A stretch of DNA of 64,000 nt, from contig NZ_CP036501.1 in the NCBI RefSeq assembly GCF_026230195.1, positions 124,001 through 188,000 on the forward strand, given 5' to 3'. The notes beneath the pieces were generated by a model that was not told the origin of the DNA, did no database searches, and saw only the letters and a program-made list of their open reading frames with translations. A program made the position numbers and the translations under genes. The stretch is from Candidatus Paraluminiphilus aquimaris. Its GTDB lineage: Bacteria > Pseudomonadota > Gammaproteobacteria > Pseudomonadales > Halieaceae. Positions 28,001-37,707 of the stretch are shown here, one piece after another; the first letter of the stretch is position 1; each line of letters opens with the position of its first letter.

Positions 28001-30082
28001 CTACCCCTGAATATCGAATGTAAAACGCGGAAGTGTCTCTAAGATAGCGCGACCGTACCGTTTATTTGCGATCCGGGTATCTAGAAGCGTTATGATCCCC
28101 TCGTCGGTTTCGGTCCTAAGTAACCTACCGCAAGCCTGAAGCAATCGTAACGAAGCGCTAGGCACCGTAAGCTCCATAAAGGAGTTCCTTCCCTCCGCCT
28201 CGAGCAGTTCGGCATGCGCCGCATCGATTGGGTTATCTGGCGCCGCAAATGGTAACTTCGCAATAATGACATGCTCGCAATACTCTCCGGGAAGATCGAC
28301 GCCCTCCGCAAAACTCGCAAGACCAAAAATGACGGAGGGTAAGTTGTTATCAATGCGCTTTCGATGCTCAGCTATGATCTCTGCTTTGCTCATTACCCCC
28401 TGAATCAACAGTGAGTCACCAAACTTGGATTCGAGTGCCTCATGAACCTCTTGCAATTGACGCCTCGAGCTAAAAAGAACGAGGGTGCCCAGTCGCTCTT
28501 CGAGCAACAGAGGTAAGCGCTCAATTAGCTCGTCGGTGTGTTCGCCCGGGTTACTCGGATTACTGCGCATATCGGGGACGACAAACCGTCCACGTGAGGC
28601 GTCAAACGGACTCTCTACCCGCGCAAGTTTCGTGTCCTCTGGGAGGCCTGTCTGCTGCATTAGGTGCTCAAACGAGCCCAGAGCCGTCAGGGTTGCTGAC
28701 GTCATAACCGCACCTGAGACACGATCCCACACGTGTTCTGACAAAATATCCCTTGCGTAAATGGGGCTTGCAAAACACTCAATGGAGCTCTCGTCTCCAT
28801 AATGACGCATCCAGCGCGCCCAAGGTGTTCCATCCTGCGCTGCAGATTCTGCATAGCTGTCCCAGAGAGCAATTTGGCCCTCCGCGCGGGCAACCATAAC
28901 CTGTAGATCATTAAGACTCGCTTCCCACGTTTCCCTGTCGTCAGCGTCCGCTTCCTCGAGTAGGGCTTCAACAAGACCCGCAAATGGGTTTAGCCGCTGA
29001 CGATTGACTCGCCATAGATCGCGGAGGGCTGTCGCGCCCTCTCTGAGTTCACTTTGAACCACGCCAAACTCGAATCGCAAATCTGAGCGGGTATCAGTCC
29101 GGTCGTTCAAAAGCGACCAGCACAAACCAAACGTGTCGCGAGTCAACTGCAGTAAATCAGTCTGGTTCGCCGTGATAGCCGCGAGCGACTCAGGCCGAAC
29201 ATCATTCTCTACGAAAAACGTGTGCTTGCTCTCGAACCACTGTTGACTCTCCGCCAGATTATTCAGTGTTCTCCCACTGCGGGCGAAGCAAGCGAAGTGC
29301 TGTAAGCACTTCTCGGCAAGTTGATGTCCCTCATCAAAAATGTAAAAGCTGTCTTCCGGCGCTGACAGAATGAGTCCACCGCCCAAGCGAAAATCTGACA
29401 GCACAAGATCGTGATTGGTCACGATGACATCCGCCTCTTCCAACCCCTCTCTGGCACGAAAGAAACTGCAGCCCGTAATATGAGGGCAGCGACGACCCAA
29501 ACACTGCGAGTGATCAGTCGTCACTGAGCGGATAACACTGGGCTCTAAGGCATCAGGCCAACTATCAAGGTCACCATCCCAACTGTCGTCACTTACTGCC
29601 ATTAACATGGCGTCGTAAGTCCCCTGAGCCTCCTCGCCTTCGGGCAATTCTGCCTCATCTGGATACATCGACAACATAGGGGTATCCGGTGAACCCTGAA
29701 TGAGCTGATCTAACTTGTACAAGCAGAGATAGCGACTTCTACCCTTCGCCAACTGGTAACTGAAGTTGATGCCACTATGGCGCTTTATCTCCGGGAGATC
29801 CTTGAGTATGAGCTGCTCCTGAAGTGCTATGGTCGCCGTCGCAATCACCAGCGTCTTAGCTTGCGCTTTTGCTACAGGCAATGCCGCTATAGTGTAAGCG
29901 ATGGTTTTACCTGTACCCGTGCCAGCCTCTATCGCTAAAAACGGCGATCGCTCCGTGTCGCCCAAGGTGTTCGCAACCTCAGCAATCATTTGTCGCTGTC
30001 CCCAGCGTGGCTTTAGAGCCTTGGCTTGAGTGAGGTTGGAAAACGCATCACGGACAGATTGTCGTAGGTCTTCACTGAGCAA
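28001..30082 (-). CDS. dinG: ATP-dependent iron-sulfur DNA helicase, DinG family
   Basis: DinG is an XPD-like superfamily 2 helicase (5'-3') that removes R-loops and unwinds forked or G-quadruplex DNA. The 693-residue protein has Walker A AGTGTGKT (53-60) and a DEGH box (250-253). Four Cys at about 120, 194, 199 and 205 match the 4Fe-4S cluster domain. Helicase motifs near the C-terminus include VIFGLASFAEGVDLPG and QACGRLLRTETDEGI. The DEGH form points to DinG rather than YoaA (DEAH). It is 6 bp after the acyltransferase gene, so the two are likely co-transcribed. Confidence 0.9.
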   Translation of the reverse strand: MLSEDLRQSVRDAFSNLTQAKALKPRWGQRQMIAEVANTLGDTERSPFLAIEAGTGTGKTIAYTIAALPVAKAQAKTLVIATATIALQEQLILKDLPEIKRHSGINFSYQLAKGRSRYLCLYKLDQLIQGSPDTPMLSMYPDEAELPEGEEAQGTYDAMLMAVSDDSWDGDLDSWPDALEPSVIRSVTTDHSQCLGRRCPHITGCSFFRAREGLEEADVIVTNHDLVLSDFRLGGGLILSAPEDSFYIFDEGHQLAEKCLQHFACFARSGRTLNNLAESQQWFESKHTFFVENDVRPESLAAITANQTDLLQLTRDTFGLCWSLLNDRTDTRSDLRFEFGVVQSELREGATALRDLWRVNRQRLNPFAGLVEALLEEADADDRETWEASLNDLQVMVARAEGQIALWDSYAESAAQDGTPWARWMRHYGDESSIECFASPIYARDILSEHVWDRVSGAVMTSATLTALGSFEHLMQQTGLPEDTKLARVESPFDASRGRFVVPDMRSNPSNPGEHTDELIERLPLLLEERLGTLVLFSSRRQLQEVHEALESKFGDSLLIQGVMSKAEIIAEHRKRIDNNLPSVIFGLASFAEGVDLPGEYCEHVIIAKLPFAAPDNPIDAAHAELLEAEGRNSFMELTVPSASLRLLQACGRLLRTETDEGIITLLDTRIANKRYGRAILETLPRFTFDIQG

Positions 30083-30088
30083 AGCTAA

Positions 30089-31222
30089 TCAACTCTTCGC
30101 TAAATGATGAAGCCAATTGAAAACCGGCTTGGCGTACGCCGAAAGCGCCAGATTCCGTTCCAGAGGGGTCAGGCCGTCGAACCGCGCCATAAACTGAGCG
30201 TGAGAAATGGTGGCGGTAGGTACATCAGGACATTGAGTCATATTATCCCCACCCAATGCCTCGTAGGCCCAGATATTGGTTTGAAAGAGACGGTAGTTCT
30301 CGACCATTTGTTTGTCGATCGCCTCCACTGCCGCGGCAACTGATAACGTATCTTGGGTAAGCGGCGTCCCGAACTGCAGGTGCACACGCCCTTTCTCGTC
30401 GGTAATACCCGCTGCAATACTCTCAAGATCCTCAAATTGACGCTTTTGGTAGTTGTCACCTACTGCCAACTCCTGAGCCTTTCGAACATCGCAAGGATCA
30501 AGTTCGTAGGAAATAGTAATCGGCACAATATTGAGTTTTCCCAACACATCATCCGGCGACTCAAGTGGCTTATCACGCGACAGTGTCAGCATTTTTAGCA
30601 CTGCGGCCTCGGTTCTGTCATTGCCATCTTTCGCGCGCCCTTCTCGGTGCGCAATCCAGAGTGAACCTCTGTTTTCCTCGATGGCACTGCGCATGAAGCT
30701 TGCTAGCTCCTTAGACGCTGCCAATTGTTGCTTAGGACCACTTAAATTACGTTTAACAATAAAGCTTTTATTAATTCGCATAAGGTGGGACACCCAAGGC
30801 TTCTGCAGTAGGTTGTCGCCAATTGCGATTTGCGCGGTTCGGTGGCCCTGTTCTACCAGCACGATATTGGCATAGGCGGAGTCCATGACAATGTCTCTGT
30901 GATTACTGATAAACAAATAAGAGCTCTCGGCAGACAGTTGCTCAATTCCGTCGCTGGTAAACACTGAAGTTGACGCCACAACTTTGTCTAGACGAGGTTT
31001 AACCAAACCCTGAAATGCCTCGACCGTGTCAACGCCCACCAACTGCTTTCTCAAGAAACGTCGAGCAAACAACCGCGCGACACCGGGAAGCCATTGAGCA
31101 ACTTTATTGCCTCTCAACGCCATGAGCGTGTCGATGAATTCATTGTCTGATAAGAGCGCATCAACCACCGCACTGACTTCGGCATCTCGGTAAGGTCTTA
31201 TCTCGCTGTAGAGGTCTGCCAT
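30089..31222 (-). CDS. Phospholipid/glycerol acyltransferase family protein
   Basis: This is a member of the PlsC-like acyltransferase superfamily, which transfers acyl groups to glycerophosphate-type acceptors. The 377-residue protein has the NHxxxxD active-site motif in FISNHRDIVMDSAY and the EGR-type block WIAHREGRAKDGNDRTEAAVLKM, and INKSFIVKRNLSG between them. No membrane-spanning helix is clear, so it probably binds the membrane peripherally. It is longer than PlsC (about 245 residues) and shorter than PlsB (about 800). The acceptor is unknown. It is read toward dinG and is divergent from a small membrane-protein gene. Confidence 0.82.
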   Translation of the reverse strand: MADLYSEIRPYRDAEVSAVVDALLSDNEFIDTLMALRGNKVAQWLPGVARLFARRFLRKQLVGVDTVEAFQGLVKPRLDKVVASTSVFTSDGIEQLSAESSYLFISNHRDIVMDSAYANIVLVEQGHRTAQIAIGDNLLQKPWVSHLMRINKSFIVKRNLSGPKQQLAASKELASFMRSAIEENRGSLWIAHREGRAKDGNDRTEAAVLKMLTLSRDKPLESPDDVLGKLNIVPITISYELDPCDVRKAQELAVGDNYQKRQFEDLESIAAGITDEKGRVHLQFGTPLTQDTLSVAAAVEAIDKQMVENYRLFQTNIWAYEALGGDNMTQCPDVPTATISHAQFMARFDGLTPLERNLALSAYAKPVFNWLHHLAKS

Positions 31223-31360
31223 TTAATTACTGCCGATATCGAATCAACCAATAAAGATTGATCGCTTTGAATCCCATTATTAACGCATTTGGCCTTTTCT
31301 AGCCTGCATATTCTGGTAGCATCGCCACCCGTCGTGAACCCTACCTGCGGAGAAGAAGAG

Positions 31361-31585
31361 ATGGAAGCATCTAGCGCATATTTGATGTTTTTGGGAGTGT
31401 CCTGCTTGCTATTGAGTTGGGCGTTACTCCTCATAACAGCATGGAAAGAAGACTATGCATGGGGCATGTTCTCGCTCCTGTTGCCACCTGTTGGCTATGG
31501 CTACGCACTTTTCCGTTTTGCAGAAGCCAAAGAGACCCTTTTACTTGCCAGTGTTGGCTGGTTATTAGTCATCCTAGGGCTCTAA
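31361..31585 (+). CDS. Small hydrophobic membrane protein, unknown function
   Basis: I do not recognise this family. From the ATG at 31361 it encodes 74 residues with about three hydrophobic segments (SAYLMFLGVSCLLLSWALLL, AWGMFSLLLPPVGYGYAL, LLLASVGWLLVILGL). The middle PPVGYGYALFRFAEAK resembles small inner-membrane proteins seen in marine gammaproteobacteria, but that is only an impression. A purine-rich GGAGAAGAAGAG precedes the ATG, which supports this start over the longer frame from 31289. It sits alone between a divergent acyltransferase gene and rpsT. Confidence 0.6.
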   Translation: MEASSAYLMFLGVSCLLLSWALLLITAWKEDYAWGMFSLLLPPVGYGYALFRFAEAKETLLLASVGWLLVILGL

Positions 31586-31676
31586 CTTAGACATTATTAC
31601 CGTATGGGCGCTGAGCGGTTGACATAGACATCGACCTCACCCAATATCTGCGCCCTTTGAATTCCGGAGAGATTTC

Positions 31677-31940
31677 GTGGCGAACTCACCACAGGCTCGT
31701 AAAAGAGCAAAACAGAACGACAAGCAACGCGCTCATAATGCAAGCCTACGCTCGCTCGTTCGCACCAAGATGAAGCAGGTTCTCGCTGCTGTAAGCGCTG
31801 GCGAACACGGCCCTGCGCAGGAAGCGTACAACAGTGCGGTCCCTGTCATTGACCGTATGGCCAACAAGGGCATCATCAAAAAGAATAAAGCGGCACGTCA
31901 CAAGAGTCGTTTAAATGCAAAAGTTAAGGCGCTGGCATAA
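31677..31940 (+). CDS. rpsT: 30S ribosomal protein S20
   Basis: S20 is a primary 16S rRNA-binding protein of the small subunit. The 87-residue, Lys/Arg/Ala-rich product starts [20 protein letters not shown] and ends [14 protein letters not shown], typical of the family. The start is GTG at 31677, preceded by GGAGAG. A non-ATG start for rpsT is also known from E. coli (TTG), where it contributes to autoregulation. A hairpin follows at 31951. Confidence 0.97.
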   Translation: MANSPQARKRAKQNDKQRAHNASLRSLVRTKMKQVLAAVSAGEHGPAQEAYNSAVPVIDRMANKGIIKKNKAARHKSRLNAKVKALA

Positions 31941-31950
31941 CACCAACGCC

Positions 31951-31974
31951 TCGAGCCGTCATACAGCGGCTCGA
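31951..31974 (+). terminator. Probable terminator after rpsT
   Basis: TCGAGCCG and CGGCTCGA form a perfect 8 bp stem with an 8 nt loop, 10 bp after the rpsT stop. The following TTGTGAATATT is only mildly T-rich, so termination may be partial. Confidence 0.45.
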
Positions 31975-32035
31975 TTGTGAATATTCTACGCTAGTTTCCA
32001 CGCTCCCCACTAAGCGAGCTTGTTAAACTAGCGGC

Positions 32036-32905
32036 ATGTCTACTACAACCATCACCGACAACAGTTTCCGCTTCTTATTTGAAGACGCGGATGTGCGTGG
32101 TGAGACGGTTACCCTGCACCATGTTCTCAACGATCTTTACGCGGCCCATCCTTATGGAGACGGCGTTAAGCGTTTGCTCGGTGAGTTCGCTGCAGCGACA
32201 GTTGTCATCAGCAATAACCTGAAATTTAGAGGGCGCGTTGTGCTTCAAGGGCGCAGCGACGGACCGGTCTCACTTGTCATGGTTGAATGCTCCTCGGAGG
32301 GCCAAGTCAGAGGTCTGGCCAAGGGCCAACTAGACGCGCCACAAGGCCCCTTAAGTTCACTTCTGCCAAGCGGCGTTTTGACCCTGACGATCGAGCCTGA
32401 AACAGGACAGCGTTACCAAGGCGTCATCGCTGCACAACGCGACGAGCTGTGCGATGTGCTCAGCGATTACTTTGAGCAGAGCGAGCAGTTAGCCACCAAA
32501 TTTTGGCTATCAACCGAGAACGGTGTCGCCGCGGCGCTGATGCTACAGCAGCTTCCAAAGCAAGTCGTTTCGGATGAGACGGTGCGGTTTGACCAGTGGC
32601 AGACGCTCTGCGCACTCGCTGACACCGTGACGGGGCGCGAACTCATAGCCGTGGGGACTGACCAACTTCTCTACCGACTTTTTAATGAATGGACAGTTAA
32701 GCGTTTCGAGCCCAAGGGGATCGTTTTCGAATGTAACTGCTCGAGTGAGCGAAGCTTAAATGCCATCCGCTTACTACCGAAACATGAGATCACTGAGCTC
32801 TTTGAGGAGCAAGAAACAGTGACGATGAACTGCGAAATGTGCAGCAAAAGCTACTCATATTCGTTATCCGACGTTAGACCAGAAGAGGAGCCTACTCTCC
32901 ACTGA
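32036..32905 (+). CDS. hslO: Redox-regulated chaperone Hsp33
   Basis: Hsp33 is a cytoplasmic holdase activated by oxidative unfolding. The 289-residue protein ends with the zinc-binding redox switch: CxC in VFECNCSSERSLNAIR and CxxC in VTMNCEMCSKSYSY, 30-odd residues apart. The N-terminal substrate-binding domain has the expected DNSFRFLFEDADVRGETVTL start. pckA follows 44 bp downstream; in several gammaproteobacteria hslO and pckA are also neighbours. Confidence 0.96.
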   Translation: MSTTTITDNSFRFLFEDADVRGETVTLHHVLNDLYAAHPYGDGVKRLLGEFAAATVVISNNLKFRGRVVLQGRSDGPVSLVMVECSSEGQVRGLAKGQLDAPQGPLSSLLPSGVLTLTIEPETGQRYQGVIAAQRDELCDVLSDYFEQSEQLATKFWLSTENGVAAALMLQQLPKQVVSDETVRFDQWQTLCALADTVTGRELIAVGTDQLLYRLFNEWTVKRFEPKGIVFECNCSSERSLNAIRLLPKHEITELFEEQETVTMNCEMCSKSYSYSLSDVRPEEEPTLH

Positions 32906-32949
32906 TCTGGCACACGTTTTCTTCACACTCACACTGGAAGTAGACATAA

Positions 32950-34509
32950 ATGACCGTTGAACAGAGTGCACAAGCACCGATCAAACACACAGACAACAAT
33001 GCCGCTCAACTCATTGAAATGGCTTTGGACCGCAAAGAGGGCTGCTTAACCGACACCGGTGCGCTCCGGGTTGAAACGGGCCACAGAACGGGACGATCAC
33101 CCGCTGATCGATTCATCGTCCGTGAGCCGTCTAGCGAAGACGCTGTTGAATGGGGCAGCGTGAATCGCGAGTTCTGCTCGGATAAATTTGACGCGCTGTG
33201 GGACCGGGTTAAGGCTCACGTCGCCAACAACGAACAGTGGGTACAGCACCTGCATGTCGGTGAGCATTCCGACCATTACCTTCCGGTAAGGGTTACGACG
33301 GGAACCGCATGGCAAAGCCTGTTCGGTCGCAATATGTTCATTCGTCCCGAAAACTACAACCCGTCAGATAAGGCCGAGTGGAAGATCTTAAATGTCGCAG
33401 ATTTTGTCTGCGTGCCGGAGCGTGACGGTACAAATTCTGATGGTGTTGTGATCATTAACTTTGGTCAGCGCAAAGTGCTCATTGCGGGTATGCGCTATGC
33501 CGGCGAAATGAAAAAAGCCATGTTCTCGGTTCAGAATTTCCTGCTACCAGAAAAAGACGTTCTCCCAATGCACTGCTCAGCAAACATTGGCGATGAAGGT
33601 GACACCACGCTATTTTTCGGGCTATCCGGCACAGGAAAAACAACGCTTTCCGCCGATCCCGCACGCTATCTCATTGGCGACGATGAGCATGGCTGGTCCA
33701 CGGGTTCCGTCTTTAATATCGAAGGTGGATGCTATGCCAAGACTATCGACCTAAGTCAGAAAAATGAGCCCATCATTTGGGATGCTATTCGCTTTGGTGC
33801 CATCGTTGAAAACGTGGCGCTCAATGAAGCCCGCCATGCGGACTATTCCAATACGTCGCTCACTGAGAACGGCCGATGTTGTTACCCGCTTTATCACGTC
33901 GAGAAACGCTCTGCGACTAACATGGGTGGCGAACCCAAATGCGTTATCTTCTTAACCTGCGATGTCTCCGGCGTCCTGCCGCCCGTTAGCTTATTATCAA
34001 AAGAAGCTGCCGCCTTTCACTTCTTGTCGGGCTACACCGCTCGCGTCGGCTCAACCGAATTGGGTGCTGAAGCGGGAATCCATCCGACGTTTAGTACCTG
34101 TTTTGGCGCACCGTTTATGCCAAGACCCGCCCAGGACTACGCCGATTTGTTGATGAAACGCATCGAAGATTTTGGGTCTCAGGTGTACTTGATTAACACC
34201 GGCTGGACCGGTGGATCAGGTGGCGCTAACGGCAAAGGCAGTCGCTTCCCCATCCCGGTGACCCGAGCCGTTGTAGCCGCAGCGCAAAGTGGCGCCCTTC
34301 TTGATGTCGAGACCAAACACATCGATGCGCTGAATCTTGATTTCCCAGTGAGCATTCCGGGCGTGACGGAGGAGTTCATTGACCCCAGAGCAAGCTGGGG
34401 TGATGACGCCGCCTACGATGCGCAAGCTAAGCAATTGGCCGGGTTGTTCACGGCGAATATTCAAAAATTTGATATCAGCGAGGCGATTATTGCGGCAGGT
34501 CCGAAATGA
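32950..34509 (+). CDS. pckA: Phosphoenolpyruvate carboxykinase (ATP)
   Basis: PckA converts oxaloacetate and ATP to phosphoenolpyruvate, the first committed step of gluconeogenesis. The 519-residue protein has the P-loop [16 protein letters not shown], the kinase-2 region [10 protein letters not shown], the metal site and NIEGGCYAK signature, and the [12 protein letters not shown] block. [19 protein letters not shown] near the C-terminus is also typical. It is the last gene of this plus-strand run and is closed by a strong terminator shared with the convergent RND operon. Confidence 0.97.
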   Translation: MTVEQSAQAPIKHTDNNAAQLIEMALDRKEGCLTDTGALRVETGHRTGRSPADRFIVREPSSEDAVEWGSVNREFCSDKFDALWDRVKAHVANNEQWVQHLHVGEHSDHYLPVRVTTGTAWQSLFGRNMFIRPENYNPSDKAEWKILNVADFVCVPERDGTNSDGVVIINFGQRKVLIAGMRYAGEMKKAMFSVQNFLLPEKDVLPMHCSANIGDEGDTTLFFGLSGTGKTTLSADPARYLIGDDEHGWSTGSVFNIEGGCYAKTIDLSQKNEPIIWDAIRFGAIVENVALNEARHADYSNTSLTENGRCCYPLYHVEKRSATNMGGEPKCVIFLTCDVSGVLPPVSLLSKEAAAFHFLSGYTARVGSTELGAEAGIHPTFSTCFGAPFMPRPAQDYADLLMKRIEDFGSQVYLINTGWTGGSGGANGKGSRFPIPVTRAVVAAAQSGALLDVETKHIDALNLDFPVSIPGVTEEFIDPRASWGDDAAYDAQAKQLAGLFTANIQKFDISEAIIAAGPK

Positions 34510-34541
34510 GGCCCGCTTGGGAAGACTGATGTTTTAAAAAG

Positions 34542-34569
34542 AAAAGGGGCCCAAGAGGCCCCTTTTTTT
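34542..34569. terminator. Bidirectional terminator between pckA and the RND operon
   Basis: GGGGCC (34546-34551) and GGCCCC (34557-34562) form a perfect stem with a CAAGA loop. The plus strand continues with seven T; four A before the stem extend it. On the minus strand the stem is followed by TTTTCTTTTT. It can therefore end both pckA and the RND pump transcripts. Confidence 0.9.
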
Positions 34570-34601
34570 AACTCTTTTGTTCACTTCGCTGAGCTAGGCT
34601 C

Positions 34602-37600
34602 TCACGATGCCAGCGCCTTCGACCCTCTACGCGACAAGGTCCCGAACAGCCGGCCAAGATCGTCACCCAACAGATACAGCGCAGGGACCAGAACAAGTGT
34701 TACGCCCGTTGCAAACATAACGCCAAAGGACAAAGAGACAACCATAGGAATGAGGAACTGCGCCTGAACGCTTGTCTCCAACATGATAGGAACAAGCCCA
34801 ACAAAGGTCGTTACCGACGTTAGAATAATCGGGCGAAAGCGGTCGGTGGCGCCCTGTAACAACGCACTCTCAAGGTCCATCCCCTCGGCTCGTAGATTGT
34901 TAATGCGGTCGATCAAAACGAGGTTGTCATTGACCACAACGCCTGCGCACGCGATCACACCCATGATGGAAAACATACTGACCTGCCATCCCAGCATCCA
35001 GTGCCCGAAGATGGCGCCCATCAATCCAAAGGGGACTGCAGTGAGAACGAGAAAGGGCTGCCAATACGATTTAAACGCAATCGCCATCAGTCCGAAAATA
35101 ACGAGCATCGACAACATGCCCAGGTAAACCATGGCTTGCTGGAACTCTATTTCCTCCTGTAACTCCCCATCCATATTGATCGAGAGCCCCGGATACATCT
35201 GTAACCACATCGGCCCGTCGTTCTGCAAAATAGACTCAACGATGGCACGAGGCGCTGCCCCGTCATCAGCGACATCCGCCGCAACCTCGAGCGTCCTGAG
35301 GCGATTAACACGCTCTATCGATTGATAGCCCGTCTCGACGCGATAAGTCGCCACTGTCGAAAACGGCACCTCCCTACCACTACTGGTGCGAATGTACATC
35401 GAATTAATATTGGCGATGGCTCTGCGTTCGGACTCTGGGTATCGCACCATCACCCGCACATCTTCACCATCACGGGGAATACGCTGCACTTCCTCCCCAT
35501 AAAATGCCTGCCGAATTTGTGTTGCCACATCAGCCAGGGTAATCCCCAAGTTTTCGGCCGCAGGCTTTAAGGAGAGAACAAGCTCCTCAAGCGGCGCATC
35601 GAAACTGTCGCTGATATCAAACACCCCAGGGTACCGCTCAAGCGATGATCGAACTTCTCCGGCCAGCAACTCCAAGTCAGCAATACTGTCTGACGCGAAC
35701 TGCAATGTAATCGGCTTTCCCGGATCACGAATAGTGAAGTCAAAGCGAACATCCTTGGCCTCAGAAAGATCACCGAGTCGCTCACGCAAGCGCTTTGCAA
35801 CCTCCTCTGTATCAAGGTCGTCGCTAACCGTTTGCATGACCAAATCGATTTTGTTGCCGCCCGCGACACCTAAAATATTATCGATCGCACCTGTTTCAGC
35901 AAATCGTGGCTGCGTGTTGTAGCTTGCTTTGATTTCCTCTGCCGCGTTAATCATTCGATCGCGCATCGCCTGCGTATCGCTAAATGCGCCGCCCTGTGGC
36001 ATCTCAACATTGCCCACCACAAAGTCAGAATTAACACGCGGGAAAAAGGCGCTCTTTAGATAGCCGCCACCAAACAGCGCCAAGCTTAGGCACAGCATAA
36101 CCAGGAAGAAACCGCCCACCATGGCATGGTTACGCAGGCATTTCTCAAGAAATGGCCGATAGCGATCGTTCGCAAACCACGACAAGCCATCAGCGCAGGC
36201 TCTGCGCGTTCGTCCGAGCCAGCTAGTGGGTGGCGTATCCGGTTCAGGCTTCATGTGCGCCAAGTGTGACGGCAAAATCAATAAACTCTCGATGAGTGAA
36301 AACGCCAAAGCCAGACAAACAACGACCGGAATACCCATCGAAGCGGGTCCCCACTCTCCAGGCAAAAAGAACATGGGTGCGAAAAAAACCATGGTGCTAA
36401 TCACAGCGAAGACCACGGGTTTTACAACCTGCCTCGCGCCAACTAATGCCCCATGCTCACCGCTCAATCCACGACTTTGTGCTGAGTGCACCGACTCACC
36501 GACAATAATCGCATCGTCAACCACAATGCCTAACGTCAGTAAGAAGGCAAAGAGGGAGATCATATTCAGCCCCTGACCTGTATAGGGGAGCACAAACAAG
36601 GTCCCCATGTAGGCCACGACAATGCCGACCGAGACCCAAAATGCCAGCATCGGCCGCAAGAACAACATGAGAACGACAATAACGAGCACCAGCCCGCCCA
36701 AGCCATTCGATACTAGGGTTCTGACGCGCTCCTTGAACGACTTAGACGGATCCTGCCAGAACTCGAGCGAAACGCCTTCGGGTAGGGTCTGCGACCGCTC
36801 GGCAACCCATGCCTTAACCGTATCGGTTGTCAGGATAACGTCGGGGGAAGTCGTGACATAGACGTTCAAGCCAAGGGAGCGCTGACCGTTAAACTCAATG
36901 TCGACGTCAATATCTTCAAAGGTGTCCCTAATTGTGGCGACATCACTGAGTAAAAGCTCTTGTCCGGAGAGGTCACTGCGCAAAACAATCGACTCAAAAT
37001 CAGCACGATCGTAGGCCTGACCACGAGTCTGGATAAGCAAATCGCCGCTCTCTCGCTTGACCGACCCTGCAGGCAGGTTGATCGATGCTCGCCTCACCGC
37101 ATTGGCGAGCTGATCAAACGTAATCTGGTAGCGCTGAAGGCTCTCCTCGGCGACCTCAATTGACACTTCGTAGGGACGCGCGGTTTGAAGCTCAACAATC
37201 GAGACCCACGGCTGACGTACTAGCTCATCTCGCAACGTCTCGCCCAGCTGCTTCATCTCCCGCTCGCTGAGATCACCGTAAATTTGAACGCGACCCATTT
37301 GATGCCGGTAAGTCAATTCAGTGACGGTAGGTCGTTCTGCATCAGACGGAAACGTGCGGATTGCATCAACGCGGGTGTTGATATCGTTGGTTAGCTTTTG
37401 TGTTGGGTAGTCGCTCTCGACTTCCACCATAACGATAGCCAGTCCCTCTCGCGAGACGGAGCGAAGCTCTTCGATCCCATTTAGATCATGAACCGCCTCT
37501 TCTATCCTGACTGAGATTTGTTCCTCAACTTCACTCGGGCTTGCGCCGCGAAACTCCATTCGAATCTCGATCTGGTTTATTTCGGGCGTAGGGAAAAACT

Positions 37601-37706
37601 GCTTATCCAGCTTGGGGATACTGGCAAACCCGCCGATGATTAGAAGCACCATCAGTAAGTTCCCAGCGATAGGGTTTTTAATAAACCAAGTAACGGGCCC
37701 GTTCAT
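34602..37706 (-). CDS. RND-family efflux pump inner-membrane permease
   Basis: This is a resistance-nodulation-division proton antiporter. The 1034-residue protein starts MNGPVTWFIKNPIAGNLLMV and has two repeats, each of a membrane helix, a large periplasmic loop and five to six helices. The proton-relay Asp pair is in TLGIVVDDAIIVGESV, and the second-half counterpart in IACAGVVVNDNLVLIDRINN. Conservation is nearer the hydrophobe/amphiphile group than the heavy-metal group, but the substrate is not deducible. The adaptor gene overlaps none of it and lies 1 bp upstream. No outer-membrane channel gene is in the operon. Confidence 0.93.
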   Translation of the reverse strand: MNGPVTWFIKNPIAGNLLMVLLIIGGFASIPKLDKQFFPTPEINQIEIRMEFRGASPSEVEEQISVRIEEAVHDLNGIEELRSVSREGLAIVMVEVESDYPTQKLTNDINTRVDAIRTFPSDAERPTVTELTYRHQMGRVQIYGDLSEREMKQLGETLRDELVRQPWVSIVELQTARPYEVSIEVAEESLQRYQITFDQLANAVRRASINLPAGSVKRESGDLLIQTRGQAYDRADFESIVLRSDLSGQELLLSDVATIRDTFEDIDVDIEFNGQRSLGLNVYVTTSPDVILTTDTVKAWVAERSQTLPEGVSLEFWQDPSKSFKERVRTLVSNGLGGLVLVIVVLMLFLRPMLAFWVSVGIVVAYMGTLFVLPYTGQGLNMISLFAFLLTLGIVVDDAIIVGESVHSAQSRGLSGEHGALVGARQVVKPVVFAVISTMVFFAPMFFLPGEWGPASMGIPVVVCLALAFSLIESLLILPSHLAHMKPEPDTPPTSWLGRTRRACADGLSWFANDRYRPFLEKCLRNHAMVGGFFLVMLCLSLALFGGGYLKSAFFPRVNSDFVVGNVEMPQGGAFSDTQAMRDRMINAAEEIKASYNTQPRFAETGAIDNILGVAGGNKIDLVMQTVSDDLDTEEVAKRLRERLGDLSEAKDVRFDFTIRDPGKPITLQFASDSIADLELLAGEVRSSLERYPGVFDISDSFDAPLEELVLSLKPAAENLGITLADVATQIRQAFYGEEVQRIPRDGEDVRVMVRYPESERRAIANINSMYIRTSSGREVPFSTVATYRVETGYQSIERVNRLRTLEVAADVADDGAAPRAIVESILQNDGPMWLQMYPGLSINMDGELQEEIEFQQAMVYLGMLSMLVIFGLMAIAFKSYWQPFLVLTAVPFGLMGAIFGHWMLGWQVSMFSIMGVIACAGVVVNDNLVLIDRINNLRAEGMDLESALLQGATDRFRPIILTSVTTFVGLVPIMLETSVQAQFLIPMVVSLSFGVMFATGVTLVLVPALYLLGDDLGRLFGTLSRRGSKALAS

Positions 37707-37707
37707 A

